Shown here: piece after piece, positions 1 to 10,214 of the stretch
How the letters are laid out: each line of letters starts with the position of its first letter
Position numbering within the stretch: the stretch's first letter is position 1
DNA from: Ricordea florida
Lineage: Eukaryota > Cnidaria > Anthozoa > Corallimorpharia > Ricordeidae
Assembly: GCA_949710005.1 (NCBI GenBank)
Contig: OX453278.1
Location: 2,292,501-2,356,500 of the forward strand
Reading direction: 5' to 3'
Length of the DNA stretch: 64,000 nucleotides
Translations under genes and position numbers: made by a program
The notes under the pieces: generated by a model
What the model was told of the DNA's origin: nothing
Seen by the model: the letters and a program-made list of their open reading frames with translations, nothing else
Databases searched by the model: none

Positions 1-3
1 AAT

Positions 4-336
4 ATGATCATAAATACGGAGAGCGTGGTTGGATATAATAACAAACTTATGAAAGCAACTGGTGATATGAAATTTGGAGTGAATAATTCGTTAAACACGG
101 AATCAAAACCGGTTGGAATAAGTCATAACATGGGATCTTCAAAGTTAAAGTTACCTCATTCAATAGTTGAGGCAAATCCAAAACCAAAGATCCCTCCAAC
201 GCAAAATGAAAAGTCCGGCTCCGCTCGATCGGACGTGACCATGCAACATGAAACCAATGCACGAAGCGGGCATGAAGTGCGTATATTAACATTTATAATT
301 ATCAGTGGAGGGTTAGCGTGGTATCTATTTCGGTAA
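4..336 (+). CDS. Possible 3'-terminal exon with a C-terminal membrane anchor
   Basis: An open frame runs from an ATG at position 4 to a TAA at 334-336 (110 codons). It may be open further left of the window, so this could be a last exon rather than a whole gene. Most of it is polar and low in recognisable structure. The last 20 residues are a hydrophobic stretch (ILTFIIISGGLAWYLF) followed by Arg, the layout of a tail anchor. I do not recognise the family. Codon use is not clearly different from the surrounding host DNA. It could be a chance ORF. Confidence 0.3.
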   Translation: MIINTESVVGYNNKLMKATGDMKFGVNNSLNTESKPVGISHNMGSSKLKLPHSIVEANPKPKIPPTQNEKSGSARSDVTMQHETNARSGHEVRILTFIIISGGLAWYLFR

Positions 337-557
337 TCAGTCAAAGACCTCCCCGTGAAGCGGAAATTTCACGTGATTATTATTGTTTTTAGATTAGTGT
401 TCACGTGTAGAACAATAGATTGCATACTTTTACGACATAGCAACAAGCAAAATGTAAAGTGGATTTGAAATCGAAAAGTAGATTTTATGTTTACTTTTAA
501 AAGGTCGGTTTCTAACGTCGCTCAGGAATGTGATTACGTCAATGCAAATTTAAGGTC
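337..557. other. Intergenic, nothing recognised
   Basis: Host-like sequence between the first ORF and the AT-rich island. I see no ORF, RNA gene or repeat that I can name here. Confidence 0.4.
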
Positions 558-558
558 T

Positions 559-596
559 TTTTGTTATGTAACGCTTGGATGCGTTACATAACAAAA
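559..596 (-). terminator. Perfect 16-bp hairpin just past the viral-like ORF
   Basis: The two 16-nt arms (559-574 and 581-596) are exactly complementary around a 6-nt loop. On the minus strand the hairpin starts 10 nt after the TGA of the 607-1131 ORF, with an A-rich run between. Mimivirus transcripts are known to end at palindromic hairpins of about this stem length, so position and shape fit a viral 3'-end signal. A chance or transposon palindrome is the alternative. Confidence 0.5.
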
Positions 597-606
597 TTTT
601 TTTTTA

Positions 607-1131
607 TCAATCTTCATCCGGCAACTCATTATAAATCTTTAACTCATCAGTATCATAACACCAATCTAAAACTCTTTCTGGTTTCCAAGCTTCAATAATT
701 AGTTCATTATGTAAGTCTTTGTAGAATTTCTTTTTATGTTCTAACTTATAACTATCTATGTTTATTACAACAGCTATTGAATCAAAAATAATATAATTTA
801 ATTCTAACTCATGATCTTCTTCATAAAAATCTTCATAAAAATTTTCATAACCACCATAAATTAATATTTCATTAAAATAATTTTCATCAAACTCCAAACC
901 TTTTTTAAGATCTAAAATAATTCTACCTCTATAAAATTTATCATTTTTTATAAAAAAAATATTACAACAAAAATCATATCCATTTTCTTCAACAATAAAT
1001 TCGCGATATTTTGATATCTTTTTTAACAAATCTTCATTTATTGAATCTATAAATTCACGAATTAAAAAACCTTTTTCATTTAAAAACTTTAAAGAAAGTT
1101 GCCCGTATTTTAATAAAAATTTATTTTCCAT
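607..1131 (-). CDS. Giant-virus-like hypothetical protein, 174 aa
   Basis: ATG at 1129-1131, TGA at 607-609, no intron. The protein is rich in Lys, Glu, Ile, Asn, Phe and Tyr, as expected from very AT-rich DNA. I recognise no enzyme domain. The C-terminal portion contains a motif of the form A-W-K-P-E-R-x3-W-C-x-D-x-D-E, then a short acidic end. W-x-P-x-R-x(3)-W endings are common in giant-virus protein families, from my knowledge of those proteomes. The ORF lies downstream of, and in the same direction as, the zinc-knuckle ORF. The 290-bp MITE sits about 30 bp upstream of its ATG, so any original promoter is displaced. The frame is intact, so integration is either recent or under constraint. 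Confidence 0.55.
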   Translation of the reverse strand: MENKFLLKYGQLSLKFLNEKGFLIREFIDSINEDLLKKISKYREFIVEENGYDFCCNIFFIKNDKFYRGRIILDLKKGLEFDENYFNEILIYGGYENFYEDFYEEDHELELNYIIFDSIAVVINIDSYKLEHKKKFYKDLHNELIIEAWKPERVLDWCYDTDELKIYNELPDED

Positions 1132-1164
1132 TTTTATATTTTATTTTATATTTTATATCTTTAA

Positions 1165-1454
1165 GTAATGGTCCGCGTAAGAACTAGGCAGGTCAAACGC
1201 AAAATCGATTAAAAAGTGTGAACTCTTAATTGTTAATATCAATTAAATCGACGAATCTGATTGGTGGACGGCCAAAAATCGCCGAAAAAACAATGAAAAA
1301 CCCGACATAAACAACATTTTTCTCCTTAGTTTTCCCCAGGTCCCTCCTGTCTAACTCACCGTCAAATATTAGCATTGTTCTATACGCCAATCAAAAGTTA
1401 GAGCTATTGCACTAGCCTATTGTTCTTTTGCCTAGTTCTTACGCGGACCATTAC
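1165..1454. mobile_element. TTAA-flanked MITE, copy 1
   Basis: The element is bounded by TTAA at 1161-1164 and 1455-1458. Its inverted termini begin GTAATGGTCCGCGTAAGAAC. It is 290 bp and has no coding capacity. A TTAA target duplication is typical of piggyBac-type transposition, although the termini do not start with the usual CCY. A second copy of the same length lies at 20321-20610 with about five substitutions. It is inserted exactly between the two viral-like ORFs. Confidence 0.85.
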
Positions 1455-1459
1455 TTAAA

Positions 1460-1915
1460 TCATAATTCATTTCTAATTTTTATTCTACATTCTTTACAAG
1501 AAGCTTTTTGTTTACCATGTTCACATATTTGCGATCCTCTACATTCTTTACATTGTTGTTTTTGTTTATTATGTTTGCATATTTGCGATCCTCCACATTC
1601 TTTACAACGATACTTATATTTATTGTGTTTGCATATTTGCGATCCTCTACACTTTTTACAAGCATACTTAATTCTATCATGTTCGCATATTTGTGATCCA
1701 CCACATTCTTTACAAAAATATTTAAGTTTTCCATGAATACAAATATAAATGCTAGTAGTAGTAACTTTTTCAATTAAATTATTAATTTCCTCCTCTTTAA
1801 ATTTTTTAAGCTCATTAATAAAATCTTTTCTAACCATTTTTGATCTTCCTTTAATTTTTAACTCACTCGCAATTTTTTTTAGTTCATAAAGATATAAATT
1901 ATTTAATTGCTTCAT
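1460..1915 (-). CDS. SAP-like plus CxxC zinc-knuckle repeat protein, giant-virus-like, 151 aa
   Basis: ATG at 1913-1915, TGA at 1460-1462. Residues about 5-40 resemble a SAP/Rho-N type helix-hairpin (LYLYELKKIASELKIKG, then RSKMVRKDF), a DNA- or RNA-binding fold. Residues about 57-145 are near-identical 18-residue repeats with the pattern C-x2-C-x5-C-x-H (for example CKECGGSQICEHD), consistent with tandem zinc knuckles. This repeat type is widespread in giant viruses and some AT-rich protists such as oomycetes. The 54-bp DNA repeats behind it are visible. It most likely binds nucleic acid; the specific role is unknown. The stop codon lies 2 bp from the TTAA of the adjacent MITE, so the ORF narrowly escaped disruption. 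Confidence 0.6.
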   Translation of the reverse strand: MKQLNNLYLYELKKIASELKIKGRSKMVRKDFINELKKFKEEEINNLIEKVTTTSIYICIHGKLKYFCKECGGSQICEHDRIKYACKKCRGSQICKHNKYKYRCKECGGSQICKHNKQKQQCKECRGSQICEHGKQKASCKECRIKIRNEL

Positions 1916-2322
1916 TTTTAATAATTTATTTCAAATCTTTAAATCATAATTTCAAATATTTTTTTTCCGCACTTTATAAATCTCTGTTTAATTTTCTGAT
2001 TAATTTTTCTGATTAATCTTTGTTTAATTTTTTTACTCAAATTTGACAGAAAATTAATCGTGTGTTCTAGAATCCCCCATATACATATCTCTGGCCGCCA
2101 TTACGCTACTCACTATCTATCACAGAATAGATAGTGGGTAGCGTAGCCAATCAGAGCGCGGCATTTGTGATAGAACACTAGTAGATTTATACTAAAACTC
2201 GATAGAAACACAGAACTAGCACGAGCTGTTGACGTAATGATGACGCGAGCAAAGAGAATTTACATTTTGATATTCAAAGTTAACAAGTTGCTTTTCTTTT
2301 TTTTCGTCGCGGTGTTTTCTAA

Positions 2323-2339
2323 AAGAAATAGAAAACATG

Positions 2340-2378
<39 letters not shown>

Positions 2379-2393
2379 AGTTTGGGAGAACTC

Positions 2394-2424
<31 letters not shown>

Positions 2425-2513
2425 CTTGTTCCCACAGCATTTCTCGTTCTCCCAAACTTTCACTCGTGTTTCTATAACTCGATAGAAACACGGTACATGT
2501 TTTCTATTTCTTA
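2323..2513. repeat. Long foldback (inverted repeat)
   Basis: Two arms of roughly 65-80 bp are complementary. The left arm contains TTTCTATCGAGTTATAGAAA and the right arm its reverse complement, meeting near 2405-2435. A further partial copy of the terminal motif lies near 2198. It looks like a palindromic MITE. Confidence 0.7.
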
Positions 2514-3680
2514 AATATGAAAACTCTCGGCTCGATTTACTCGGGCTTGCGAGCCACGTGGTCTGACCGGAAGCGACACGATTAGTAACCTCGCTACGCT
2601 CGGCCTTCGGCCTCGCTTCGCGAGGAACAAGCAGAGAACAGACAAACTTTCTCTCATAGATGTTGCCAACGAGTTTGCAGCTCTCAATGAAAATCGAAAA
2701 AGCAACTTTGGCACCTTCAAAGAATCGGCGTAAATCCGACTTAAAAATGTCCGGGTGACACTCATCCGTTGTGTCTGTTGGGTTTAGCTTAGAAGTTCGT
2801 CTATTCATTTAAATTTGGTCAAAAGTGAAGGCCAGTTTGTTACTCGTTGTTTTATAAGAATTAAAAATTAACTTCACTTTTGGCAGTTTTAGATCCATTT
2901 CTAGCCATTTCAGAGGACTCCCGGACCCCCCTAGTTGGCTCACGCTAACGCGTTCGCATTAGACCCCCACTTGAAAATCCGCTCTGCGGGCCCTGCTGTT
3001 GCGAATCTTCTTGTTGATGTTCTAGGGAATGAAAATCTATTCAGGTACATGGTTCGAAAATCCAAGGGCCTGTGTGTTCGATATTTGAACATTCTAGCTC
3101 ACCTTGCTTCCGAACAGATTTTTACCAAAAATAGTCGTTGGGTGCCTTTGGTAAAATAAATCAGATGCAACAACTTGCATCATATTAAACGCTAAACTTA
3201 TGATCACAATATAACCAAGGATATTATCACGTTTAACAATTCCATTCACATCCACTGTCTGAAATAACACTCAACAACTCGACGTCGCGTTCAAAGTGAG
3301 CAGCAGTGACATTCAAGGCAGTCTTTTCTGTCAAAAAATCCTGGAGTCCTCTTCGCCTTTCGTAACCATAGGAGACCCGTTGGATTCAAAACATCGGAGA
3401 GTGGTTGAAAGCCTGTGTGGAGGATAAACTGCATTTATCTTAGGCTACGTTCAAACTAAAGCCCACTGTACCGGTATAGAGTGGAACTGTGCAAACACAG
3501 TTTGGATCCGTACAGTAAAAACAGGACTTCTAGCTGGGTGAATCGGAAAGGGTACGCAACATTCGCAAAGAAAGATAGAATCCTTTTAAAGCACGCACTG
3601 CAAGAGCATTTCCCTAATGAATTTATTCGTGGTGTACGGGGTTATTCCTTATAACAGAAAATATTCCGCAGTTGTAACAG

Positions 3681-3879
3681 AGGCGGATCCAGGATTTTGT
3701 GAAGGGGGGGGGGGGGGGAGGGTTGACGGTTTTCTGTGACATGGTATACAGGCATGTATATAATGAATACAAAGAGTTACACAAGGGACTGTTAATGTAC
3801 TTTAGGATCAAACATGAAGACTCGACTTCCCGAAAGGGGGGTAACTTGTCACCCAATTCCCCTCCCGGATCCGCGCCTG
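3681..3879. mobile_element. Small MITE with GGATCC-containing inverted ends
   Basis: The left end (AGGCGGATCCAGG) pairs with the right end (CCCGGATCCGCGCCT). Next to the ends are a G-run of about 14 near 3704 and a matching C-rich stretch near 3850. It has no coding capacity. Confidence 0.5.
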
Positions 3880-4105
3880 TATAAATTCTCCAACAGATAT
3901 CTATTTTCATAGATATCGTCATAGTTATAGTTTCAATTTATAAGTTGGATCCGAATAACTTCCACTCCTCTCATGCGTCTTTTTCTTAGATCACAAGATT
4001 TGTAGATAACACATCTATATTACCAAACGAACTTGAAGTTTGTACAGTAGCTGACTGGCAAAGTTTTTCCCATCTGTAGAGAAAACGAGGTTTCGAAACT
4101 AACAA

Positions 4106-4275
4106 GGGACCGGTCATTATTTATCTGGAGGGGGAAGGGAAAAAAGAAGGGGGGTCAAGCGATTTCAGATTGGCAAGAGGTGGGGGGGGGGGGGAGGACT
4201 TATAGAAATTTTAACCTTTCCAACTATTTTAATTTTCCCTTCCCCCCCTCCCCAACATAAATAATGACCGGTCCC
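4106..4275. mobile_element. G-rich MITE with GGGACCGGTCATTATTTAT ends
   Basis: The termini are perfect inverted repeats of about 19 bp, with purine-rich G stretches inside the left end and C stretches inside the right end. Relatives with GACCGTTCATTTTT-type ends occur at 21609-21890 and 56650-56920. Confidence 0.75.
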
Positions 4276-5033
4276 TAAGCAGACTGAACGATGGGAGCTT
4301 TTCTACGGGAAATATTCAACACGCGGAACAGCCATAGATAGAACTGACAGGGGTGACAAAGTGCGAATTTCATCATTTTATCTCATGAAAGTTCTCCCTA
4401 AACAATCCATTTTCTCGTTTATAGTTGAATTCTTTGATTCCTCCGGAAACAGAAGAACTTATTGGAATGTTCTGTGCTTCACATGCATTGTTTTACTGCT
4501 AAATTAGCCATGTTGAAAGCAATTTAGACACCAGACTCAAGAGTATGTCATACAAAGGAACCAACTGTGGCACAAGATGTGCGTTGTCGTTTGAAATTTA
4601 CTTTTTCGATTAGTTTTGCGAGCTCAAATTTTCGAATTTTTATGTTTAGACATGATGCTTTCATCGTTTACCTTGTGTGTTAGCAATAATTGTTCTCTCC
4701 AAAACCTGAAACGGAGAGATGCTACCAAAACGCGGCACTAGAGTCGGACGACTAGCCAATGAAATCATTTTTGCCAACTGGTTAATTATTAACCATATTT
4801 CCCTGCATAAATTAAAGTTACCAAGCAATCCATTTTGTTGTCGGTTCGCTTCGCGCCTGCGGTAGTGTAGTTGGGTTAACGTCACTTTTTCGTCGTTGTT
4901 AAAGTTGTCTAGCGAAGAAAACTGAAGGGTTCTATTAACAAACGGCCAGAGATCACAAACACAGGTTGTAACATCTGCTGCGATACAGTCATAGCGTTCG
5001 TTGCCGGAACATTTTAGTTATTTTTTGGTGATA

Positions 5034-8000
5034 ATGACCCATATTCTCACAAACCACGGCTTCCCTCGCGATCTACGATATCGCTCGAAGTCTGCGGATG
5101 TTTTCAGAGCACACCAGAGACGAAAAGAAGGAATTTCTTCAGGCGAATTCGATAAAATTCGCAGCTTGTCTCGACAATCTTGGAATCGCGAGTGGACAAA
5201 CCCGGGAAACCCTTTGCCGTCCGTGCGAAGTAACCATTACGTTACAACGTATTCTGCAACTTACAATTACAAAGCTTTGCAAGAGCCTACTCAATGCCGA
5301 GCAACATCACCAACAAGGCGAAATAACCCGCATCCAACCAGGTTCGTATTGACAAACGCAATCATAACGAATATTGTCCGAGTGTTGATGTGAACAGCAC
5401 TCGACTGATACGAACAATGCATCGAAGAAGTGTGATGCTAAAATTAACCAGTGAACAAATTCAGACTGTTGTTGGCAATTTAGACAGAGCAAATTTGGGC
5501 AAGATTTCCGCACAGGTCCCTACTTAATTATGAATGCAACAGATGAATTGTTTAGGGTAATGCAGATGTAAACATTTCTTGTTATTGCAGAATAAAGCGG
5601 TATAGCTACAGCATGCATAATGCAAAATGGGAGTTCCTTTTTTTTATTGAGGAAAAGCGGAAAGGGGGCAATTAAAGCTTTAAGAAGAAAGCCTTCCAAA
5701 GCATTTATAACTGACAGTGCACATCATGATTTGCTGTGATATATTTCACACAGCTGCATTTATCACAGCCCAAAACCATATGAAGTTATCATGTCACTGA
5801 ATTTACTTTCTGCAGGGCTTTTCTGCGTTTAAGACTGAGGCAAGCCCATGGATTCCCAAAACCAAAACTGAACCCAGGACAGGACCCTTACAGAGGTTAG
5901 TAGAATAACTTAGCAATAGTGACTACTAGTAATAGTGAATTAATGTAGTTACCCATTTGTGGATTGATTAGAGACTTTGTAGAAACATGTATATTTGCAT
6001 CAGTTAAGTTTTTCACATCAGAGATTTTCTTGTTAAAAAAAAAGAACAGAACCTGGTAGCCAAAAATACTGAGCAAATTATGATAAAGTGTTTCAAGTGC
6101 ACTCCAAGTCATTTGCAGAAATATTATTAGACTTATTCCAAAACACAAAAATTTGACTCAAAACTAACTAGTTGATCACTTCTGAAACCTCAATACTATT
6201 GATATGCATAATTTACATGTATATGCATTAGAAAGTAGTTTCATGCTTAAAACCCCAAAACAGCAACCACATAAGCACCGCTGGGAAATATTACAAATAC
6301 TACAATATACCCATGGGTGATTTCTCTATCATACTCTGTGAGCAATTAAACTTTTATATTACATTCTGAAGACTTGATAAATTGATGACAATTGGTCACT
6401 CAAAGCACCTTACTCCCTTGTTTAATAATTATGCAGTTGCTAGGGTAAATCAAATTTGGGCAGTACTCATCCGATACAATACCGCAAGTGCAACTTATAG
6501 GATATAAATAAAAGGGAACATTTTCTAGCTGTATTTTTTTATTTTAATCAGATTATTGTGATAAGATGGAAGAAGAAGACAGACCTCAACAAACAATGTA
6601 TTATACTTTGTGGGAAACAAAAGACTTGGCAAAAAGAGGAGCTGATGAAGTGAGTTTAATAGATTTCAAGAGGGTCACACTGAATGTTATAAATGGCCAT
6701 AAATACTGCCCTCCAAGTATTTGCAGCCTCTTTTGACCCCTTTTTGCTTGGGACTCATTATTAAAATTATTTATTATTAATACTATTATCACAATTAACT
6801 ATAAGCTTACACATTCAGCTGTTCATACAGGATGCACAACAAAGTATGGGTCATTTACAGAAATCTACCAAGTTTTCTTTAATGTAACTATTTATAATAA
6901 TTGTATGCATCAATTAAGCTTCAAGTAACAACTGTTATTATATTTTTGTACAAACAAACATTTTGCCAAAGGTTTGTTAGTTTTGGCTTAGCTTAAGGTT
7001 TCTTTCCCTTACCAAGTTCTTTTCAGTATAAAACGTTACAGATGATGCTTGAAACCTTTCTTCTGCTGGACAACAAGAATCACATTTCTGCACATTGTAG
7101 CAGCTTTCTTGTATTTTCTTGGTGCGACAACTCAAGTTCAGTTGAAGATACATGTTTGAGTTAACTGGACTGGTGTAAAAAGCAGGGATTGATAAAATTT
7201 AAATATTGCAACCAATTTGTACTTTACCTTTCAGACACTCAAAGCCGTGATGGATCCTTCTGCGATACAAGCCACAAAAGCATGGATGACAAACGCTTCC
7301 GACAAAGGTACAGGAACAACTTTTTTTGGGCGCTTTACCTTAAAGCTGTACGTTTTTTTCTACGAAAACATAATAGCCGAGTAGACTAAGGGAAGAAAAT
7401 TTCTGAAATCTTCCGTTTTGAACAAGTGGAAAAACCACACCAAAACGTTGCTGTGCATTGTACAGATTTCCAGTCATGTGGAGCAACTTTTGACAGAATT
7501 CCTCGGTGTTAGTCCTCCGCATGCAATATGCACTTGCATATGCATTCATCTTCGGAACAGTCTCGGAAACGAAACCGAAAGTGCCCAGTACCAAAAAAAG
7601 CAGAAGCTTTCCAGGCAATATTTCTCTTCGCAGTTTGAAAACAAGGATAATTCCCTTCATCAAACAGGAGGCAAGACTTTGAGTTGTTTTTTTTTTAAGG
7701 CATTTGGATCTTTCCAGGTACACATGCCTGGCAAGATAAATTCCAGCCAGTTTGTCAAACCAATCTGAAGTTTCCTTACTAGACAATGCTGGTAAAGTAA
7801 CCAGCCCCTGGTTGAGTGCTCTTGTCTTTTTGTTTTGTTTGAACTCAAATATGAATGTCACTGTATTATGCTCTTTTTTATTATTCAGTCAAACTGGCTG
7901 TTTGCAAAACCATGACCATGAAACGGCATGAAGTCAAATGGCATCGTTAAAATCCTTACTATTAAGGATATGAATTTGACGAGTGATATATCTCCGGTAA

Positions 8001-9534
8001 AACATCCTTGTCTATTTTACTACCTATCCGTCTCTCTGTAGATAAAAAGATAGTAACAGACATGTTGGAGTCAACGCATGAAGAGACAGCAATGGAAAAG
8101 GTAATTTCACTGAACCGCTTATTACTGCATTTCTTTGATATATCCTGCTTTGTGATCTGAGATCACGCAGATTGTTGCGCATCAAAGTAGCCGATAAATT
8201 CACTCTGGACAAGGCTTCATTGCTTTCTTTGATGTGCCATTACAAACCCAAATCTGCACCATACCAAAGGAACACACCTTTCCTTTGCAGTCGATTGTCT
8301 GGCTCATCATGCATACCGTATCTTGAATTGCGTCTCTCCAGTCTATTAAAACTAGAATGTTGTTCTCACCTTCCCGCAGTCGGTGACATCCACGTTCAAG
8401 CCCGATGTCATACCAGCTGTAAACAGATGGCTAAAGCAGGCCGGGCGTGAAGGTATGGGAATCAAAGTACTCAAAGAATAGAGCAAAGAAAAAAAATCAT
8501 AGTTAACTGCTACAGTACTCTATTTAACATACACCTGGAGATACACACAGAGATTACAGTACAAAGAGTAAACCATTCTTATCACCATAAAAATTCAGCG
8601 TTTGGTGTGGTAATTGGATGAATGACGTTCTATAAAATGCAGTGAGAGTGGCTAAGTGGTTAGGGTGCTGGTCATGGTCTCTTGTTCAATTCCTGTCCTG
8701 ACCACTTCCTGGATTTGTAATACAGTAATCCCAAGTTTCAGATACTCGACCACGCTAATGCCTTGTAAATAGCCAAACTGGTCTGCCACCCATCAGTTGG
8801 GATTCTTAGTGAAACACAGTGTAATTTGTTAAAATACTTGGAGGCGTGAAATAAATGTATCATTAGTAATCAGTATTACTATCATTATCATTATTAAAAC
8901 ATTCTTTTATAATCTTAGCATTAATAAAGGAAAAACACGGACAACTCCCTTGTATAATCATTTTTGGCATTTTCATAGTGTAAAACTGAGGTTTTGGGAC
9001 ATGTCATTTCTTCGTGTTTCATAAGCAAAACTTGCAATAGTAGTCATACCTACACCACAATCGAAATTTCTCAGCTCCAATGCTTCATTCTACAAGAACA
9101 GCTTGTTCAAAGACATAACTCTATAAAATGAACATGTGCCAACGTCTGTTGCCACCGCATCAGGTGAACTTCTGTTGAGGTGATTTGAACAGACCTTGGG
9201 GTTGCTGTGGCACACTTGTAAGCCTGGCAGCTACATGTAATAAACAAGCAAGTCTCAGGTTCGAGAAGTGTGCGTTTTTTTTTTTTCTAAAAATGACAAA
9301 TCATTCCTTTCAGAACAACAAGCTGTAATGAGGTTGATCAGAACACTAGAATCAGACCCCCTAAAGGATGGCACTATCAATCCACAATACACAGGTCAAC
9401 AGAACCCCAACAGGTACATCTTGGGGCGGTACACTGTGTGCCAGCCAGCAACAACTGGATTACACACAAAAGTGGAAACACATTTCCCAAGGAAATCCCA
9501 TTTCAAAGCACATCCTGCTTGGCTGCAGGCTTAA
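5034..9534 (+). CDS. Seven-exon uncharacterised protein, 303 aa, with an internal duplication
   Basis: Exons: 5034-5341, 5816-5895, 6552-6649, 7235-7307, 8042-8100, 8380-8452, 9314-9534. All junctions are AG/GT and the phases join without a break to a stop at 9532-9534. The frame could be read left to a TTG at 5001, but the first ATG is at 5034. Residues about 66-130 contain HYVTTYSATYN and a NPHPTRAFLRLRLR segment, short aromatic/proline motifs of the kind seen in ciliary and sperm microtubule-associated proteins; that functional link is a guess. The second half has two related blocks of about 35 residues, one with AIQATKAWMTNASDKDKK and one with VIPAVNRWLKQAGREEQQ, each followed by a hydrophobic helix. 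No enzyme motif, signal peptide or membrane segment is visible. It converges with NUDT6, about 680 bp away. Confidence 0.75.
5497..5630. mobile_element. MITE fragment of the GATTTCCGCACAGGTCCC family
   Basis: The terminal motif and about 100 bp of interior match the copies at 12940-13260. It lies in intron 1 of the 303-aa gene. Confidence 0.55.
8641..8900 (+). mobile_element. tRNA-derived SINE
   Basis: The head has a pol III A-box-like stretch (TGGCTAAGTGGTTAGGG) and a B-box-like GTTCAATTCC about 35 bp on, as in tRNA-derived SINEs. An unrelated body and an AT-rich tail ending in ATTATCATTATT follow. It does not fold as a complete tRNA by eye. It sits in intron 6 of the 303-aa gene. Confidence 0.55.
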
Positions 9535-10214
9535 TTTAGAAGTGTTGTGAAGTCATGAACATTTGAACGTGAATTATTCACCTTGCAATTTTGAATGGTA
9601 GAAAAGGACAAGTCCAAAAATGAATAAACAAGGTTACAAATATGTCAAGTCTACTTCACAGCCATGATAGTTTGGATTTGTTACACACACAGCAGAGACT
9701 GGGCTCTTTTGAGAATTACAGCTGGTGTGTAAACAGGCAACATGATTTCTTGAGCCTTGTTACATGTAATTTAAACTACCATTATTCTGTTTGATAAATG
9801 GTTCATGTTATTTTAAAGCTGTGAGCTTTATTATGAGGAATAAAATGACCAAGGAATGAGTTACAGTGGCCTGTGTAATGTGATGTGTGTAGTCCAACTC
9901 CAAAGCTGTTTTCCAATGACTATAGTAACATCAAAATGAAGGTACCAGTAATTAATCTATAGATACAAGATAATTATTTACAAAGTTCAGTGGACTAATC
10001 AGAACCCAATTGAATGCAAATACATGTAAAAGACACCATGGACAGAAAAATGCATACAAGTAATATGTTTCACTTCTGACTCCTCCCATACAGTAGAAAT
10101 ATTCTGAATAAAAGAGCCATAACCCTTTTATTGTTAAAAGTAAACAAATTATTTGTAATTGTTAATTTATTGTTTTGTGGTTAAAAAACAAACAACCAAA
10201 CAATACCACTGTTG
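9535..10214. other. Convergent intergenic region
   Basis: The 3' ends of the 303-aa gene and NUDT6 face each other here. No further gene or repeat is recognised. Confidence 0.4.

Larger units (their letters stand above)
558..2060 (-). other. Candidate endogenous giant-virus (NCLDV-like) segment
   Basis: This island is markedly more AT-rich than the flanks. It contains two intron-less minus-strand ORFs (1460-1915 and 607-1131) in tandem. Removing the MITE at 1165-1454 leaves only about 35 bp of nearly pure A/T between the stop of the first and the ATG of the second, which is a compact viral style of spacing. The zinc-knuckle repeats of the upstream ORF and the Trp-rich tail of the downstream ORF are features I associate with large nucleocytoplasmic DNA viruses. 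A perfect hairpin follows the last stop codon. The boundaries are estimates from base composition. Alternatives are acquisition from an AT-rich protist that carries the same zinc repeats, or assembly contamination; the host MITE inside argues against contamination. Confidence 0.6.
2514..5033. other. Gene-poor, repeat-bearing stretch
   Basis: No convincing exon chain. The stretch holds the two small MITE-like elements listed separately (3681-3879 and 4106-4275). ORFs at 2260-2808 (-) and 2935-3159 (+) are open but unconvincing. The last few hundred bases should hold the promoter of the gene starting at 5034; I see no named motif there. Confidence 0.4.

Noticed and set aside
2260..2808. 182-residue minus-strand ORF
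   Set aside because: Begins at a real ATG but runs through the foldback; no domain, and the frame depends on repeat sequence.
5098..5352. Second reading frame over exon 1 of the 303-aa gene
   Set aside because: Open by chance; only the 5034 frame joins in phase with the following six exons.
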